64,000 nucleotides of DNA, taken from NCBI GenBank assembly GCA_016717725.1, contig JADKFA010000049.1, positions 1-64,000 on the forward strand, read 5' to 3'. Of this stretch, positions 53,098 through 62,550 are shown in pieces. The notes under the pieces are model-generated. The model made no database searches. It was given only the letters and a program-made list of their open reading frames with translations, and was not told where the DNA came from. The translations under genes and the position numbers were made by a program. This DNA is from Bacteroidota bacterium (GTDB lineage: Bacteria > Bacteroidota > Bacteroidia > AKYH767-A > OLB10). Positions within the stretch are counted from its first letter, which is position 1. The number at the start of each line of letters is the position of its first letter.

Positions 53098-54024
53098 ATG
53101 CAAATTTATAGAAATATTAACGAATTTATTAAACCTCAATATCCTATAGTTACCGTTGGGACTTTTGATGGGGTTCATATTGGTCATAAAATGATCCTCG
53201 AGCGACTTTCTGCTTTGGCTAAAGAAAAGGGCGGAGAGGTTGTTTTGCTCACTTTTTACCCACATCCTCGAAAAGTTTTATTTCAAGATTCAGCCCAATT
53301 GGAAATGATCACCTCATTGGATGATAAGATATCTTTGATGAAGCATTTTGGAGTGAATCATCTTGTGATTCAACCATTTACCATTGATTTCTCCAAGATG
53401 GAATACGAGGATTTCGTGAAAAATATTTTAGTGGAGAAGTTAGGTGTTAAAACCTTGGTCATCGGTTACGATCACCAGTTTGGTCATCAACGTAAAGGAT
53501 CCATGCATGAATTGGAAAAAATGGCTCCACAGTTGGGATTTGAAGTGGAGGAAATTCCGGAGCAAGATATCGACGCCATCGCGGTAAGTTCCACTCGAAT
53601 TCGAAATGCGCTGAAGCGCGGTGAAGTAAACATCGCAGCACATTTATTGGGTTACGATTATCGACTTTCGGGAAGAATAATTAAAGGAAAGCAATTAGGT
53701 CGTACACTTGGATTTCCCACTGCTAATATGCAATGCAATGATCCTGATCAACTCGTTCCAGCTAACGGAATTTATGCTGTGATGGTAGAGTGGAACGGGA
53801 AAATGTTGAAAGGAGCTTTGAGCATCGGACATCGTCCAACATTCGATAATGGTGAACGAACTATCGAAGTTCATATTTTGGGATTTGATGAAGACATTTA
53901 TGGAGAAGCTATCACTCTGCATTTTAAACATTACCTCCGTCCTGAATTGAAATTTCATTCGGCCGATGAACTGGTTGCACAAATGCATAAAGACAAAGAG
54001 CAGTGTTATGAACTGCTTCGATGA
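53098..54024 (+). CDS. ribF: bifunctional riboflavin kinase / FAD synthetase
   Basis: The 308-residue enzyme makes FMN from riboflavin and FAD from FMN. The N-terminal adenylyltransferase half (1-~185) has the nucleotidyltransferase motif TVGTFDGVHIGHKMIL and VSSTRIRNALKRGE. The C-terminal kinase half (~185-305) has GRIIKGKQLGRTLGFPTANM, NGIYAVMVEW and a closing HFKHYLRPELKF. The length and order are standard. FMN and FAD supply here fits the flavin users in the window (ApbE, flavin reductase, PaiB-like). The start ATG directly follows a short gap from atpD. Confidence 0.96.
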   Translation: MQIYRNINEFIKPQYPIVTVGTFDGVHIGHKMILERLSALAKEKGGEVVLLTFYPHPRKVLFQDSAQLEMITSLDDKISLMKHFGVNHLVIQPFTIDFSKMEYEDFVKNILVEKLGVKTLVIGYDHQFGHQRKGSMHELEKMAPQLGFEVEEIPEQDIDAIAVSSTRIRNALKRGEVNIAAHLLGYDYRLSGRIIKGKQLGRTLGFPTANMQCNDPDQLVPANGIYAVMVEWNGKMLKGALSIGHRPTFDNGERTIEVHILGFDEDIYGEAITLHFKHYLRPELKFHSADELVAQMHKDKEQCYELLR

Positions 54025-54121
54025 AGTAGAAGTATCAATAGAAAGTTATTTACAATTCTCTTTTGAATAAATTTTAAATTTTCTCGTTTTGTATTTGTTG
54101 TCCTGCTTAACTTCACCATTC

Positions 54122-54727
54122 ATGTTGAACCCAAAAATTTCCCTTGTTTTCTTATTTGTCATTCTTGCTATCCATAGTCAAGGACAAACTTTGTTGGATT
54201 CTGTAATGCTCCGTCAACAAAAAACTTTTAAATCTCTTGCCACTGCAACTACTCAACCTGATTCCGTTTTTAAACTCGATTTGAGTAAGCAAAAATATAA
54301 AATTGTTCCAGAGGAAATTAGAAACTTTAAAAATTTGCAAGTTTTAAAGTTGTCAAGAAATAAATTAACAGAGATTCCGGAATGGATTGGAGAATTGAAA
54401 AACTTACAAGTGTTGGATTTGAGTTATAATAATTTAAAGATGTTGCCCGATTCTATAGGGAATTGTACTCAATTAGTACATTTGGGATTGAATCGAAATG
54501 TAATTGAAACTTTGCCGCATACTATTGGTCGACTTGAATTTTTAGAGGTGATTGAATTATGGGATAATGAAATTATTGCATTGCCCGAAGAGATTAAACA
54601 TCTGCATAATTTAAAAACATTGGAGTTAAGAGGGATTTTATTTTCACAGGAAGAACAAGAGCAAATTTATAACTTATTGCCCGAAACAAATGTGTTTTTT
54701 TCACCAAGCTGTAATTGTAAAAATTAA
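54122..54727 (+). CDS. secreted leucine-rich repeat protein
   Basis: From ATG 54122 the product has 201 residues and a signal peptide (NPKISLVFLFVILAIHSQGQ). About five LRRs of 23 residues follow (FKNLQVLKLSRNKLTEIPEW; LKNLQVLDLSYNNLKMLPDS; CTQLVHLGLNRNVIETLPHT; LEFLEVIELWDNEIIALPEE). The consensus is LxxLxxLxLxxNxLxxLP. Such proteins bind other proteins, here outside the cytoplasm. It ends in a short Cys pair (SPSCNCKN). The earlier frame start at 54089 would precede the signal peptide and is not used. No partner is evident. Confidence 0.88.
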   Translation: MLNPKISLVFLFVILAIHSQGQTLLDSVMLRQQKTFKSLATATTQPDSVFKLDLSKQKYKIVPEEIRNFKNLQVLKLSRNKLTEIPEWIGELKNLQVLDLSYNNLKMLPDSIGNCTQLVHLGLNRNVIETLPHTIGRLEFLEVIELWDNEIIALPEEIKHLHNLKTLELRGILFSQEEQEQIYNLLPETNVFFSPSCNCKN

Positions 54728-54768
54728 TTAGACTGTCATAATGATTCGCGACAGTAATTATAATTTGA

Positions 54769-54776
54769 TAATTTTG
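54769..54776 (+). promoter_or_regulatory. -7 element TAATTTTG for the PaiB-like gene
   Basis: TAATTTTG is a perfect TAnnTTTG element 20 nt upstream of the ATG at 54797. Confidence 0.5.
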
Positions 54777-54796
54777 TAGAACTTATTTATTAGATA

Positions 54797-55413
54797 ATGT
54801 ACGCACCTTCACACTATAGTATAAAAAACCAGGAGCAGCTTTTGGCGTTTATTAAGGAGTTCCCATTTGCGGTTTTTATTTTGAAGGAAGATGAATTCCC
54901 ATTGGCAACACATATTCCCATGGAAGTGGTGATGGAAGATGATAAACTATTTTTATACGGACATATTTCTAACATGAATCCACAAGCTTCCTTTATCGAG
55001 AAGGAAGGAGTGAAAGCCTTAGCAGTTTTTTTTCTGCAGGACATACGTACGTTTCTTCTTCTTGGTATAGTCACCCCAATGTTTCAACTTGGAATTATAG
55101 AGCAGTTCATGTAAGTGGGAATTTAACAGCTCTTTCTTTAGATGAGTTCAAAGCGCATTTATATAGAATGCAAAACAGCTATGAAAAAGAACAAGAAAAA
55201 CCTGCATTAGCAGAAAATTTACCCGATGGACTTTTCGAAAAATTTATCAAAGCCATTCGCGGATTTAAAATTGAAGTTGTAAAGATGGAAGGAGCTTGGA
55301 AGCTTAGTCAAAATAGAAATGAAGAAGATCATCAAGCAATTATTGAAGAATTGCAAAAATCAAACGATGCAGGAGCGCAGGAAATTGCGAAAGAAATGAA
55401 AAATAGAAAGTAG
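54797..55413 (+). pseudogene. PaiB-like FMN-binding protein, interrupted by a homopolymer frameshift
   Basis: Two frames form one ~206-residue protein of the FMN-binding PaiB family. The first reads MYAPSHYSIKNQEQLLAFIK, FPLATHIPMEV, LFLYGHISNMNPQA and KALAVF, then loses the frame at the T8 run (55026-55033). Changing that run by one base gives SAGHTYVSSSWYSHPNVSTW, the expected family motif, and continues through the second frame from KAHLYRMQNSYEKE to the end. PaiB-type proteins bind flavin and act as regulators or FMN-dependent enzymes. The break is most likely a sequencing error. Confidence 0.85.
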
Positions 55414-55460
55414 ATTTTTGTTTTTAGAAGATGGAAAACAAGGAAAGTATATTTTTTTAC

Positions 55461-55910
55461 TTAGAGTAACTTTTCAAAACATTTACTGGCTTCTACTCCT
55501 GCATACTGCCCATAATTGGGAATGAGTTTGTAATTATTTTTAGTATAAAGTTGAATCGCTTCGGGTTGTTTTTCTCCCGTTTCCAAAATGCATTTTTTAT
55601 ATCCTAGTTCTTTCGCCCATTTTTCAAGTTCATTTAAAACGAGTGAAGCAATACCTTCTCCTCGATTTTTTAGTGGAACAAACATCCTTTTCACTTCCAT
55701 GGTTTGCGAATCCCATTCTTTGATGGCGCCACATCCCACCGCTTCTGAATTTTCATAGGCAACCACCACATATTTTATACTATCCGATTTATTGTACTGT
55801 GCATAAAATGCATGATCTTCACCGTCTCTTACTTTTAATTCAAGATCAAGGTCTCGAACCAGTAGTTGAAAATCTGGATGGTTTGAATTCGTTCTTTTAA
55901 GTGTTATCAT
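55461..55910 (-). CDS. GNAT family N-acetyltransferase
   Basis: The 149-residue product has the GNAT core: VVAYENSEAVGCGAIKEW, then VKRMFVPLKNRGEGIASLVL, where R-G-E-G-I-A is the acetyl-CoA loop, and ELGYKKCILETGEKQPEAIQ followed by LYTKNNYKLIPNYGQY. It is a single-domain cytoplasmic acetyltransferase. The substrate cannot be told. A close alternative is a mycothiol/amino-acid acetyltransferase-like group. It is convergent with the PaiB-like gene. Confidence 0.87.
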   Translation of the reverse strand: MITLKRTNSNHPDFQLLVRDLDLELKVRDGEDHAFYAQYNKSDSIKYVVVAYENSEAVGCGAIKEWDSQTMEVKRMFVPLKNRGEGIASLVLNELEKWAKELGYKKCILETGEKQPEAIQLYTKNNYKLIPNYGQYAGVEASKCFEKLL

Positions 55911-56028
55911 TTAATGAGGAGGCATATTGATTTTTTTTTTGATTCTCATTTTCGCTTTGGATTAAATTAATTCAAAGATTAGTTGAGGCTTTAATCAAAA
56001 TACTATTATTTTTTTGGTGATGTCAATC

Positions 56029-56958
56029 TTAATCAGAAATGACAATTTTGCCGACTGATCTAATTTCATGATTTTCTTTTATTTCATAAAAATAAAGTCC
56101 GGCACTTAAGTTCTCTCTCTTCAATATAATTTGACTGCCAAAAATATGTGTAATGGTCTTACATTTTTGCCCAAAAGAATTGTAAAAACTTAGTTCCCCG
56201 TTGATGAGTGAAGGTTCAATTTGAAATTCAGTATTTGAAAAAAATGGATTTGGGGAAATTGAAACAATTGATTTTGTCTTATTTTCTACCATTCCAACAG
56301 CTAAGTTACATGTCGGTCCAATTACAGGAAAATAAGAAGTATCATTTAAACTGAAACAAGTTAAGTTAAATCCACAACCAAGAGACACTTGCATGGGTTC
56401 AATTAATCCAGATGAGTGGCCAATTCCCTCAATTAAAAATTGTGACAAAGTATTTCCAGTAAGCATAAATCTTTTTCGATATCCGTAAGGAGTATAGATA
56501 CTATCTATACTCGTTACACTGACAGTTGTATCTTCATTATTGTAAGTTAGTGGCAAAGAATCTCCAACATTAAGATTGAAATCATAAATTAGGTTTTCTA
56601 TAGTATTTCCAGGTGTCAAAATATACATTTGTTTGGCAGATGAACGAAGAAAGAAGGAAGGGAATTGGTAAATATAATTATAGAAATAACTAATGCAATT
56701 CGGATCTCCAAAAGATTGAACTGTACCAATCCCTTTTCTAAAAATTTTCTTGTAAATAACAGAGTTTACCGTAGTATCTCCATTGCTGTAATAGTTATAG
56801 TCTTCAAATTGAATACAAGTAGGACTCGGATAAGGGCAGCCACTATGTAATTGCCAATTGGGATTGTTTTGCAAATAGTCGTTTGTTTGAGAAAACACGA
56901 GTGAATTAACCATAAAAAAGATAACTAATAGTGAATAAATAAAAAGTCTTGATTTCAT
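56029..56958 (-). CDS. secreted protein with T9SS type A sorting domain
   Basis: The 309-residue product has a signal peptide (RLFIYSLLVIFFMVNSLVFS). The body (about 25-225) is a beta-rich region with Cys pairs (CPYPSPTCIQFEDYNYYSNG; NYIYQFPSFFLRSSAKQMY) and no recognised enzyme motif. The end is type A: IVSISPNPFFSNTEFQIEPS, LSFYNSFGQKCKTI, LSAGLYFYEIKE and a basic tail. It is a T9SS cargo of unknown role, alone in its own unit. Confidence 0.83.
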   Translation of the reverse strand: MKSRLFIYSLLVIFFMVNSLVFSQTNDYLQNNPNWQLHSGCPYPSPTCIQFEDYNYYSNGDTTVNSVIYKKIFRKGIGTVQSFGDPNCISYFYNYIYQFPSFFLRSSAKQMYILTPGNTIENLIYDFNLNVGDSLPLTYNNEDTTVSVTSIDSIYTPYGYRKRFMLTGNTLSQFLIEGIGHSSGLIEPMQVSLGCGFNLTCFSLNDTSYFPVIGPTCNLAVGMVENKTKSIVSISPNPFFSNTEFQIEPSLINGELSFYNSFGQKCKTITHIFGSQIILKRENLSAGLYFYEIKENHEIRSVGKIVISD

Positions 56959-57032
56959 AATTAAAGGTTTAAACTAAGCTTATTCAAAAGTAAGCTTAAA
57001 TACAATTCCAATTACTATTAAGAATTGGTTTT

Positions 57033-58200
57033 TTGCAATTATCTTTATCACCTTATAATATAGGTATTGGATCAAGACAAAACGTTATCACCTGGCCGAC
57101 TGGCCTGGGTAAAACGAAGCATCATAAATCGGCCATGTTCGGTTTGACGGTGATTGCCCTTTCCATTTTTGTTGCCGTTTTTTGCTATGTTTTGGTTCCC
57201 GATAATAGTCCCGATTCTAACTCGATGAACCTACAAGTGAGTTTGCAATCTCCAGGAACTTCAATTTCCTTTTTAAGAATTCCAAAACAAAGCGATCAAG
57301 AAAAGTCAATGCTTAGTAAATGGTGGGGTGGGAGTCCATCTACACATAAATTCATTCCTTTATATGAATGGAAAGTACTTCGTGATTCTCTTTTTTATAG
57401 AGAATATGCATGATTATTCTAGTCCGGGTGAACCGGGTGTAGTGTCTTTAGCAAGTTTGTTGGAAAGTGAAAACACGTTGACAAGTCCCACAAAAACGAT
57501 TTCCGCTGAGCAGTTTATCACTTTAAAAACATTTTACTTAGGTACTGATCGGTTTGGTCGTGACTTATTAAGTCGATTAATGGTGGCTACCCGAGTTTCA
57601 TTATCTGTTGGATTAATCGCCGTTGTGATCTCCTTGTTCATCGGTATCGGATTGGGTTCTCTCGCTGGATTTTACCGTGGATGGGTCGATAAAATTATTT
57701 TATGGTTCATTAATGTGATCTGGTCCATTCCGACTTTATTATTGGTGGTTGCTATCACCATGGCTTTGGGAAAAGGTTTTGTTCAGGTTTTCATTGCAGT
57801 AGGACTCACCATGTGGGTGGAGGTGGCTCGATTGGTTCGAGGTCAGTTTTTTTCTTTGCGTGAACAGCAATACGTGGAAGCAGGTAGGGCATTAGGATTT
57901 AATGATAGTCGCATAATTCTCCGTCATATTCTCCCTAATATTATCGGGCCGGTCATCGTGATTGCAGCTTCAAATTTTGCATCGGCTATTTTGCTTGAAG
58001 CAGGTTTGAGTTTTTTGGGGATGGGTGCGCAACCACCCACACCGAGTTGGGGAATGATGATCAAAGAAAACTATTCTTATATCGTGGTCGATGCTGCTTG
58101 GCTGGCTATTTTCCCTGGGGTAGCCATCGCATTAATGGTGCTCTCATTTACATTATTGGGGAATGGCTTGCGGGATGCTTTCGATACCCGAAGTACATAA
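57033..58200 (+). pseudogene. OppC/DppC-type ABC transporter permease, interrupted by a frameshift
   Basis: Two frames make one inner-membrane permease of the peptide/nickel ABC type. The first has the N-terminal membrane segment (KSAMFGLTVIALSIFVAVFC) and a periplasmic insert and ends at 57413. The second, used from about 57410, holds FYLGTDRFGRDLLSRLMVA, several membrane segments, and the EAA loop YVEAGRALGFNDSRIILRHI, ending GLRDAFDTRS. A one-base shift near 57405-57415 restores YREYA..HDYSSPGEPG. The TTG at 57033 is uncertain as start. No ATPase or binding protein is adjacent. Whether the break is real cannot be decided here. Confidence 0.8.
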
Positions 58201-58342
58201 ATTTCTTATTTCGATCTCTTATTTTTAGTTAAAATTTGCTTCACTAAAGTGTTCGAATACTTTGTCGATGGTATAAAATTGGTGTGAATTGAGAAAGCCA
58301 TCTGAACTTAAAATCCACTCTTATAAAAATAGAGCCCATAAA

Positions 58343-58371
58343 AAAAGGTCACCTCATAGAGATGACCTTTT
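58343..58371 (-). terminator. intrinsic terminator of the SWIB-domain gene
   Basis: AAAAGGTCA and TGACCTTTT pair around an 11-nt loop, and the minus strand continues with T's. It lies 18 nt beyond the stop codon at 58390. Confidence 0.85.
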
Positions 58372-58389
58372 CTATACTATTCTTAAGGA

Positions 58390-58892
58390 TTAAGAAAGGT
58401 GCTTGTTAACAAGCTTAGTCATTTCAAACATTGAAACTTGACCTCTTCCTCCGAAAACAACTTTCAATTTATCATCAGCATTGATCATACGACGATTTTT
58501 CTTGTCTTGTAAGTTGTTCTTTTTTAATATAACCCCAGATTTTTTTAACTACTTCAGTACGTGGAACTGCTCCAGCACCAATAACCGCAGCCAATGAAGA
58601 GCTTGGAGTCATTGCTTTCATGAAAGCAGCATTAGGAGTACGTTTTACTTTAGCTTTCTTAGGAGCAGCAGCTTTTTCGCAGCTTTCTTAGGAGCAGCTT
58701 TTTTCGCAGCTTTCTTAGACAGCAGCTTTCTTAGCGGCTTTCTTGGGCAGCTTTCTTGCCTTTTAGGACAGCTTTCTTTGCAGCCTTTTAGGAGCAGCTC
58801 TTTGCAGCTTTTAGGACGGCTTTCTTTGCAGCTTTTTAGGAGCAGCTTTCTTTGTAGCCTTCTTAGCAGGCTTTGCTTTTTTTAGTTGCCAT
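58390..58892 (-). pseudogene. SWIB/MDM2-domain protein with Lys/Ala-rich tail, frame disrupted by several indels
   Basis: The minus strand from ATG 58892 begins MATKK and runs through a Lys/Ala/Pro-rich, histone-H1-like segment (KKAAPKKAAKK-type units). Here at least several base indels break the frame. It then gives KVKRTPNAAFMKAMTPSSSL, and after removal of one A from a run near 58520-58530, IWGYIKKNNLQDKKNRRMIN, then ADDKLKVVF and MFEMTKLVNKHLS. That second part is the SWIB domain. In Bacteroidota and chlamydiae this pairing of SWIB and basic tail suggests a DNA-binding, chromatin-like protein. The dense indels in a low-complexity region look like sequence error or slippage. Confidence 0.8.
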
Positions 58893-59092
58893 TGTTTTTT
58901 TTTGTTTAATGAGATTGAATGGTGCTAATTTATCTCAGTAATAATTTCATAGGGCGGTATTCCTAATAATTTATTAACAATGCAGGAGTGCGAAATTGTT
59001 AGTTTCAGAGGGGGCTCAGAGGGGAAATTATTTTCTTATTTTTTTAGATTTTTTTTACGAGATAAAAATGTGGTTTTTCAGAGGAGAAATGA

Positions 59093-59995
59093 TTAATTTT
59101 TATGATGATGTAATAATACCATCCACGCCTCGTGAGTGTCCCCTTTTTCGAGTAAGTGATGGGCTGCTAGGTGTACCGCCATTGTTAAATTCTCTCTATC
59201 ACCTTGCAGTGTGTCGAAGAATTTTTTCACGTCTTCACGGTTCGAGTATGCAAAAATATCCTCTGTAGAAGGTATGTTTTCGGTGTTTCCAAGTAGTCCC
59301 AAATCGTTTCCTGTAAGAATTTTACTCGTCCTGATTGCTTCAGGAAGTGCATCAACACCCATCCCCAAAGTGGTAAGTGGCTTGGGAACGACAAATAATC
59401 CTTTGGCAGCTCTGCTGTACCAATTCCCACCCAAACGTGCAACCTGATCGATCTTAAATGGGTCGATGGCTCCCTTTTCATCCAACACATCTTCCCGAAT
59501 ATGCATCAAAACGATTTCGCAAATAACCAACATGGCAGCACCACCCTTGGTTCCGGTTTCAATAATTTGCTTGACCTTACACTCCATCTGAGCTGGTGAC
59601 TCAAGTACGCGCGGGGGTTTAACTAGAACCGAATCTTGCATCGTGAAACCTGATTTAACAAATTCATTTACTCCTTTTGGATACTCCGTACTGGCTAACG
59701 ACATCTGTTGTACCATGTCGTAGCTTACTATATTAATTACCACCTCATCAATTTCGCGAACATTATCTAATGTGTTTTTAGTGGCGCCATCACGTCCACG
59801 TAATGCCGGACTAAATATTAAAGTTGCCGGATTGGATCCAAAGGCATTGAAAAAACTAAACGGACTCAAGTTCACATTTCCGTTTTTATCGATGGTACTA
59901 GCAAAGGCAATAGGGCGAGGTGCCACCGCTCCTAATAGGTACGCGTGCATTTCCTGGGTCTTAATTTCAGCGGGATTTACGGTTCTAAATGACAT
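59093..59995 (-). CDS. flavin reductase family protein (FMN-binding split barrel)
   Basis: The 300-residue product has the flavin reductase pattern near its N-terminus: LLGAVAPRPIAFASTIDKNG, NLSPFSFFNAFGSNPATLIF and KNTLDNVREIDEVVINIVSY. The family fold binds FMN and reduces it with NAD(P)H, or serves as a partner of monooxygenases. The protein is longer than the ~200-residue minimal form, with ~100 extra C-terminal residues that may cap or oligomerise. It has no operon partner here. No signal peptide, so cytoplasmic. Confidence 0.87.
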   Translation of the reverse strand: MSFRTVNPAEIKTQEMHAYLLGAVAPRPIAFASTIDKNGNVNLSPFSFFNAFGSNPATLIFSPALRGRDGATKNTLDNVREIDEVVINIVSYDMVQQMSLASTEYPKGVNEFVKSGFTMQDSVLVKPPRVLESPAQMECKVKQIIETGTKGGAAMLVICEIVLMHIREDVLDEKGAIDPFKIDQVARLGGNWYSRAAKGLFVVPKPLTTLGMGVDALPEAIRTSKILTGNDLGLLGNTENIPSTEDIFAYSNREDVKKFFDTLQGDRENLTMAVHLAAHHLLEKGDTHEAWMVLLHHHKN

Positions 59996-60161
59996 ATTTT
60001 CTTAATTGATTGATTTTAGGGTGCTAAATTCAGAAAGTATCCGGTATAATCATGCCTTTATTGCTAAAAAGATTGTTATTTTTGCCCTCCGATTGGAAGG
60101 AATGCAGATTATTCTTCGTTCTGGATCAAAAGGGAAGTTCTTTATCTTCATTATTGAAATC

Positions 60162-60242
60162 GCGCACGTGGCGTAATTGGTAGCCGCGCCAGACTTAGGA
60201 TCTGGTGCCGCACGGGTGGGGGTTCGAGTCCCTCCATGCGCA
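60162..60242 (+). tRNA. tRNA-Leu (anticodon TAG)
   Basis: A cloverleaf is visible: acceptor GCGCACG at 60162-60168, D arm with AATTGGTAG, anticodon stem CCAGA/TCTGG around loop CTTAGGA with anticodon TAG, a short variable arm, and the T arm GGGGG TTCGAGT CCCTC. The 3' acceptor strand CATGCGC gives one C-A mismatch at the sixth pair, and the variable region is a little unusual for a class II tRNA. No CCA is encoded. The gene precedes tig. Confidence 0.9.
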
Positions 60243-60247
60243 CAATC

Positions 60248-60271
60248 AGCTCCGATCCGAAGATCGGAGCT
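60248..60271 (+). terminator. hairpin downstream of tRNA-Leu
   Basis: A perfect 10-bp stem (AGCTCCGATC/GATCGGAGCT) with a 4-nt CGAA loop lies 5 nt after the tRNA. No long T run follows, so it may act in 3' end formation rather than as a full terminator. Confidence 0.55.
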
Positions 60272-60448
60272 GGCTTTAATGAATGGAATGTAATTGGTCC
60301 CAAAAGTGAAGAGGTTTGCTTCGCTATTGGAATAATTGCTAAAACAATGAATCACTATATTATAATATAGAATTTTCTAACATGACATCCACTTTGTCGC
60401 CATGAGATGGTATGTTAGGTTTATAAATAAGTAACTCCATTTAATACT

Positions 60449-61816
60449 ATGAATATTTTACAAGAAAACATCGATACACTAAATGCAGTGTTGAAGGTGC
60501 AGTTAACGCCTGAAGATTATAAGCCGCAGGTGGATGATGCTATCCGTAAATATAAGAAAAAAGCTTCGATGCCAGGTTTTCGTCCCGGTCATGTGCCTGA
60601 AAACTTAGTGCGTAAAATGTATGGTAAGTCGGTTTTGGTAGATGAGCTGAACCGTATCGTAGCCGATTCTGTCGATAAATTCATTACCGATAATAAACTC
60701 AATGTATTGGGAAATCCAATGCCAAAGCCCGATAACGATTTTGAAATGAATTGGGATAAACCCGAAAATTTTGAATTCGCTTTCGATTTAGCCTTGGCTC
60801 CAGAAGTGAATTTGTCCTTACCACCATCTCATACTTTTACTGCCTATGATGTACAGGTGGAAGAGAAATCCATCGATGAAGAAATCGACAAACTAGCTCG
60901 CCGCTTTGGAAATTATACGAGCCCAGAAGTAACCGATGCCGATTGCTCTGTGTATGGTACTTTCCGCGAAGTAGACGCTGCCAGAAATGTTTTGGAAGGT
61001 GGACATACCCATCAAGCTTTTATGACCATCAATAATATTGCGAATGAAACCGCTCGTAATAAGTTTTATGGTGTTAAAGTTTCTGATAGTATTATTTTTA
61101 ATCCAGTAGCCGACATTCGTATCGAATCTGAGGTAAAGTATTTGTTAGGGATCAAGGAAGGTAATGTGTCGGACTATGACAAAGATTTTGAATTTACCAT
61201 AGAGCGTATTAATAAAGTAGAGAAGGCAGAGTTTAATCAGGCATTGTTTGATCAGGTTTATGGCGAAAATGTAGTAACGGATATAGCCAGCTTCCGTGAA
61301 AAAATTCGTGGTGAGATTGCTCAAGGATACGGTTATGAATCTGAAAATTCATTGAGACATGAAATGGAAGATGTACTTTTGAAGGAAGCAAATCTGACTT
61401 TACCCGATGAGTTCTTGAAAAGATGGTTGAAGCAAAGCAATGAGAAAATTACCGATGAACAGTTGGTTAATGAATACCATCAATATGCTCGCGACCTTAA
61501 ATGGAGGTTGATCGAGAATAAGATCTATGCAGATCAAAACATGACCATTAATAAAGAAGAGATTGAAAATTACGCAAGAACCATGATCATCGATCAGTAT
61601 ATGCGTTATGGACAAGCGCATATGTTGGATGAGGAGAAGTTGAAAGAGATGACCATAAAATATGTAAGTAACCAAGAATCAGTGCAAAGAATTGTAGAAA
61701 GCTTAAGTGGAAGAAAAGTGTTCGAATACCTGAACCAAATCGTAACGAAAGACGTTAAAAAGATAGCCCATGAAGAATATGTTGACCTCATGAGCCGTCA
61801 TAAACACCAACATTAA
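60449..61816 (+). CDS. tig: trigger factor (ribosome-associated chaperone)
   Basis: The 455-residue product binds nascent chains at the ribosome exit. The N-terminal ribosome-binding region carries the family signature as GFRPGHVPENLVRKMYG (about residues 43-60). A divergent PPIase-like middle part is present (residues ~150-230, with DADCSVYGTFREVD), and the C-terminal arm region has LPDEFLKRWLKQSNEKI. As in other Bacteroidota the PPIase core is weakly conserved. clpP and clpX follow, the usual tig-clpP-clpX order, so co-expression is expected. Confidence 0.9.
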   Translation: MNILQENIDTLNAVLKVQLTPEDYKPQVDDAIRKYKKKASMPGFRPGHVPENLVRKMYGKSVLVDELNRIVADSVDKFITDNKLNVLGNPMPKPDNDFEMNWDKPENFEFAFDLALAPEVNLSLPPSHTFTAYDVQVEEKSIDEEIDKLARRFGNYTSPEVTDADCSVYGTFREVDAARNVLEGGHTHQAFMTINNIANETARNKFYGVKVSDSIIFNPVADIRIESEVKYLLGIKEGNVSDYDKDFEFTIERINKVEKAEFNQALFDQVYGENVVTDIASFREKIRGEIAQGYGYESENSLRHEMEDVLLKEANLTLPDEFLKRWLKQSNEKITDEQLVNEYHQYARDLKWRLIENKIYADQNMTINKEEIENYARTMIIDQYMRYGQAHMLDEEKLKEMTIKYVSNQESVQRIVESLSGRKVFEYLNQIVTKDVKKIAHEEYVDLMSRHKHQH

Positions 61817-61849
61817 TCTTATTCTAAACCTTAATCTTTAAAATAATCT

Positions 61850-62533
61850 ATGGACTTCCGTAAAGAATTTACCAAGTATGCAGTGAAACATCGTGGCATG
61901 AGTAGTAATGGTGTGGATAGTTACATCAGCTCCGTGTATGCCGATTATATTTCTCCTACAATTATTGAGGAGCGTCAGTTAAATGTTGCCCAAATGGACG
62001 TGTTTTCACGTTTGATGATGGATCGTATTATCTTTTTAGGCGTTGGTATCAATGATTATGTAGCTAACATTATTCAAGCTCAACTGTTGTTTTTGGAATC
62101 TTCAGATGCGAAAAGAGATATTACCATTTATATTAATAGTCCAGGTGGATCGGTATATGCAGGTTTAGGTATTTATGATACGATGCAATACATTCAACCC
62201 GATGTTTCTATTGTATGTACCGGAATCGCAGCATCAATGGCCGCCGTTCTTTTATGTTCTGGTGCTAGCGGAAAACGTAGCGCTTTAAAGCATAGTCGAG
62301 TGATGATTCACCAGCCAATGGGTGGTGCAGAAGGTCAAGCTTCCGACATCGAAATTACAGCAAGAGAAATTCAAAAATTGAAAAAGGAGCTTTATGAAAT
62401 CATTTCCCAACATAGCGGAAAGGATTATGAGCAAGTGTGGAAAGATTCTGATCGTGATTATTGGATGACCGCTCAGGAAGCCAAAGAGTATGGAATGATC
62501 GATGAAGTCCTCTTTAAAACGAGAACTAAATAA
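61850..62533 (+). CDS. clpP: ATP-dependent Clp protease proteolytic subunit
   Basis: The 227-residue serine protease forms the chamber of ClpXP. The nucleophile Ser129 is in TGIAASMAAVLL, the catalytic His154 in RVMIHQPMGGAEGQ, and the Asp lies in the DSDRDYWM segment near residue 201-203. The N-terminal region (about 30 residues beyond the mature core) may be processed. It starts 34 nt after tig and is followed by a terminator and a mini inverted-repeat element before clpX. Confidence 0.96.
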   Translation: MDFRKEFTKYAVKHRGMSSNGVDSYISSVYADYISPTIIEERQLNVAQMDVFSRLMMDRIIFLGVGINDYVANIIQAQLLFLESSDAKRDITIYINSPGGSVYAGLGIYDTMQYIQPDVSIVCTGIAASMAAVLLCSGASGKRSALKHSRVMIHQPMGGAEGQASDIEITAREIQKLKKELYEIISQHSGKDYEQVWKDSDRDYWMTAQEAKEYGMIDEVLFKTRTK

Positions 62534-62550
62534 TTTCAAAATATAGTCTT

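Noticed and set aside
58996..59268. 90-residue plus-strand frame
   Set aside because: Most of it is antisense to the flavin reductase gene.
60050..60355. 101-residue minus-strand frame over the tRNA
   Set aside because: It runs through the tRNA-Leu gene and its hairpin in antisense and has no protein features.
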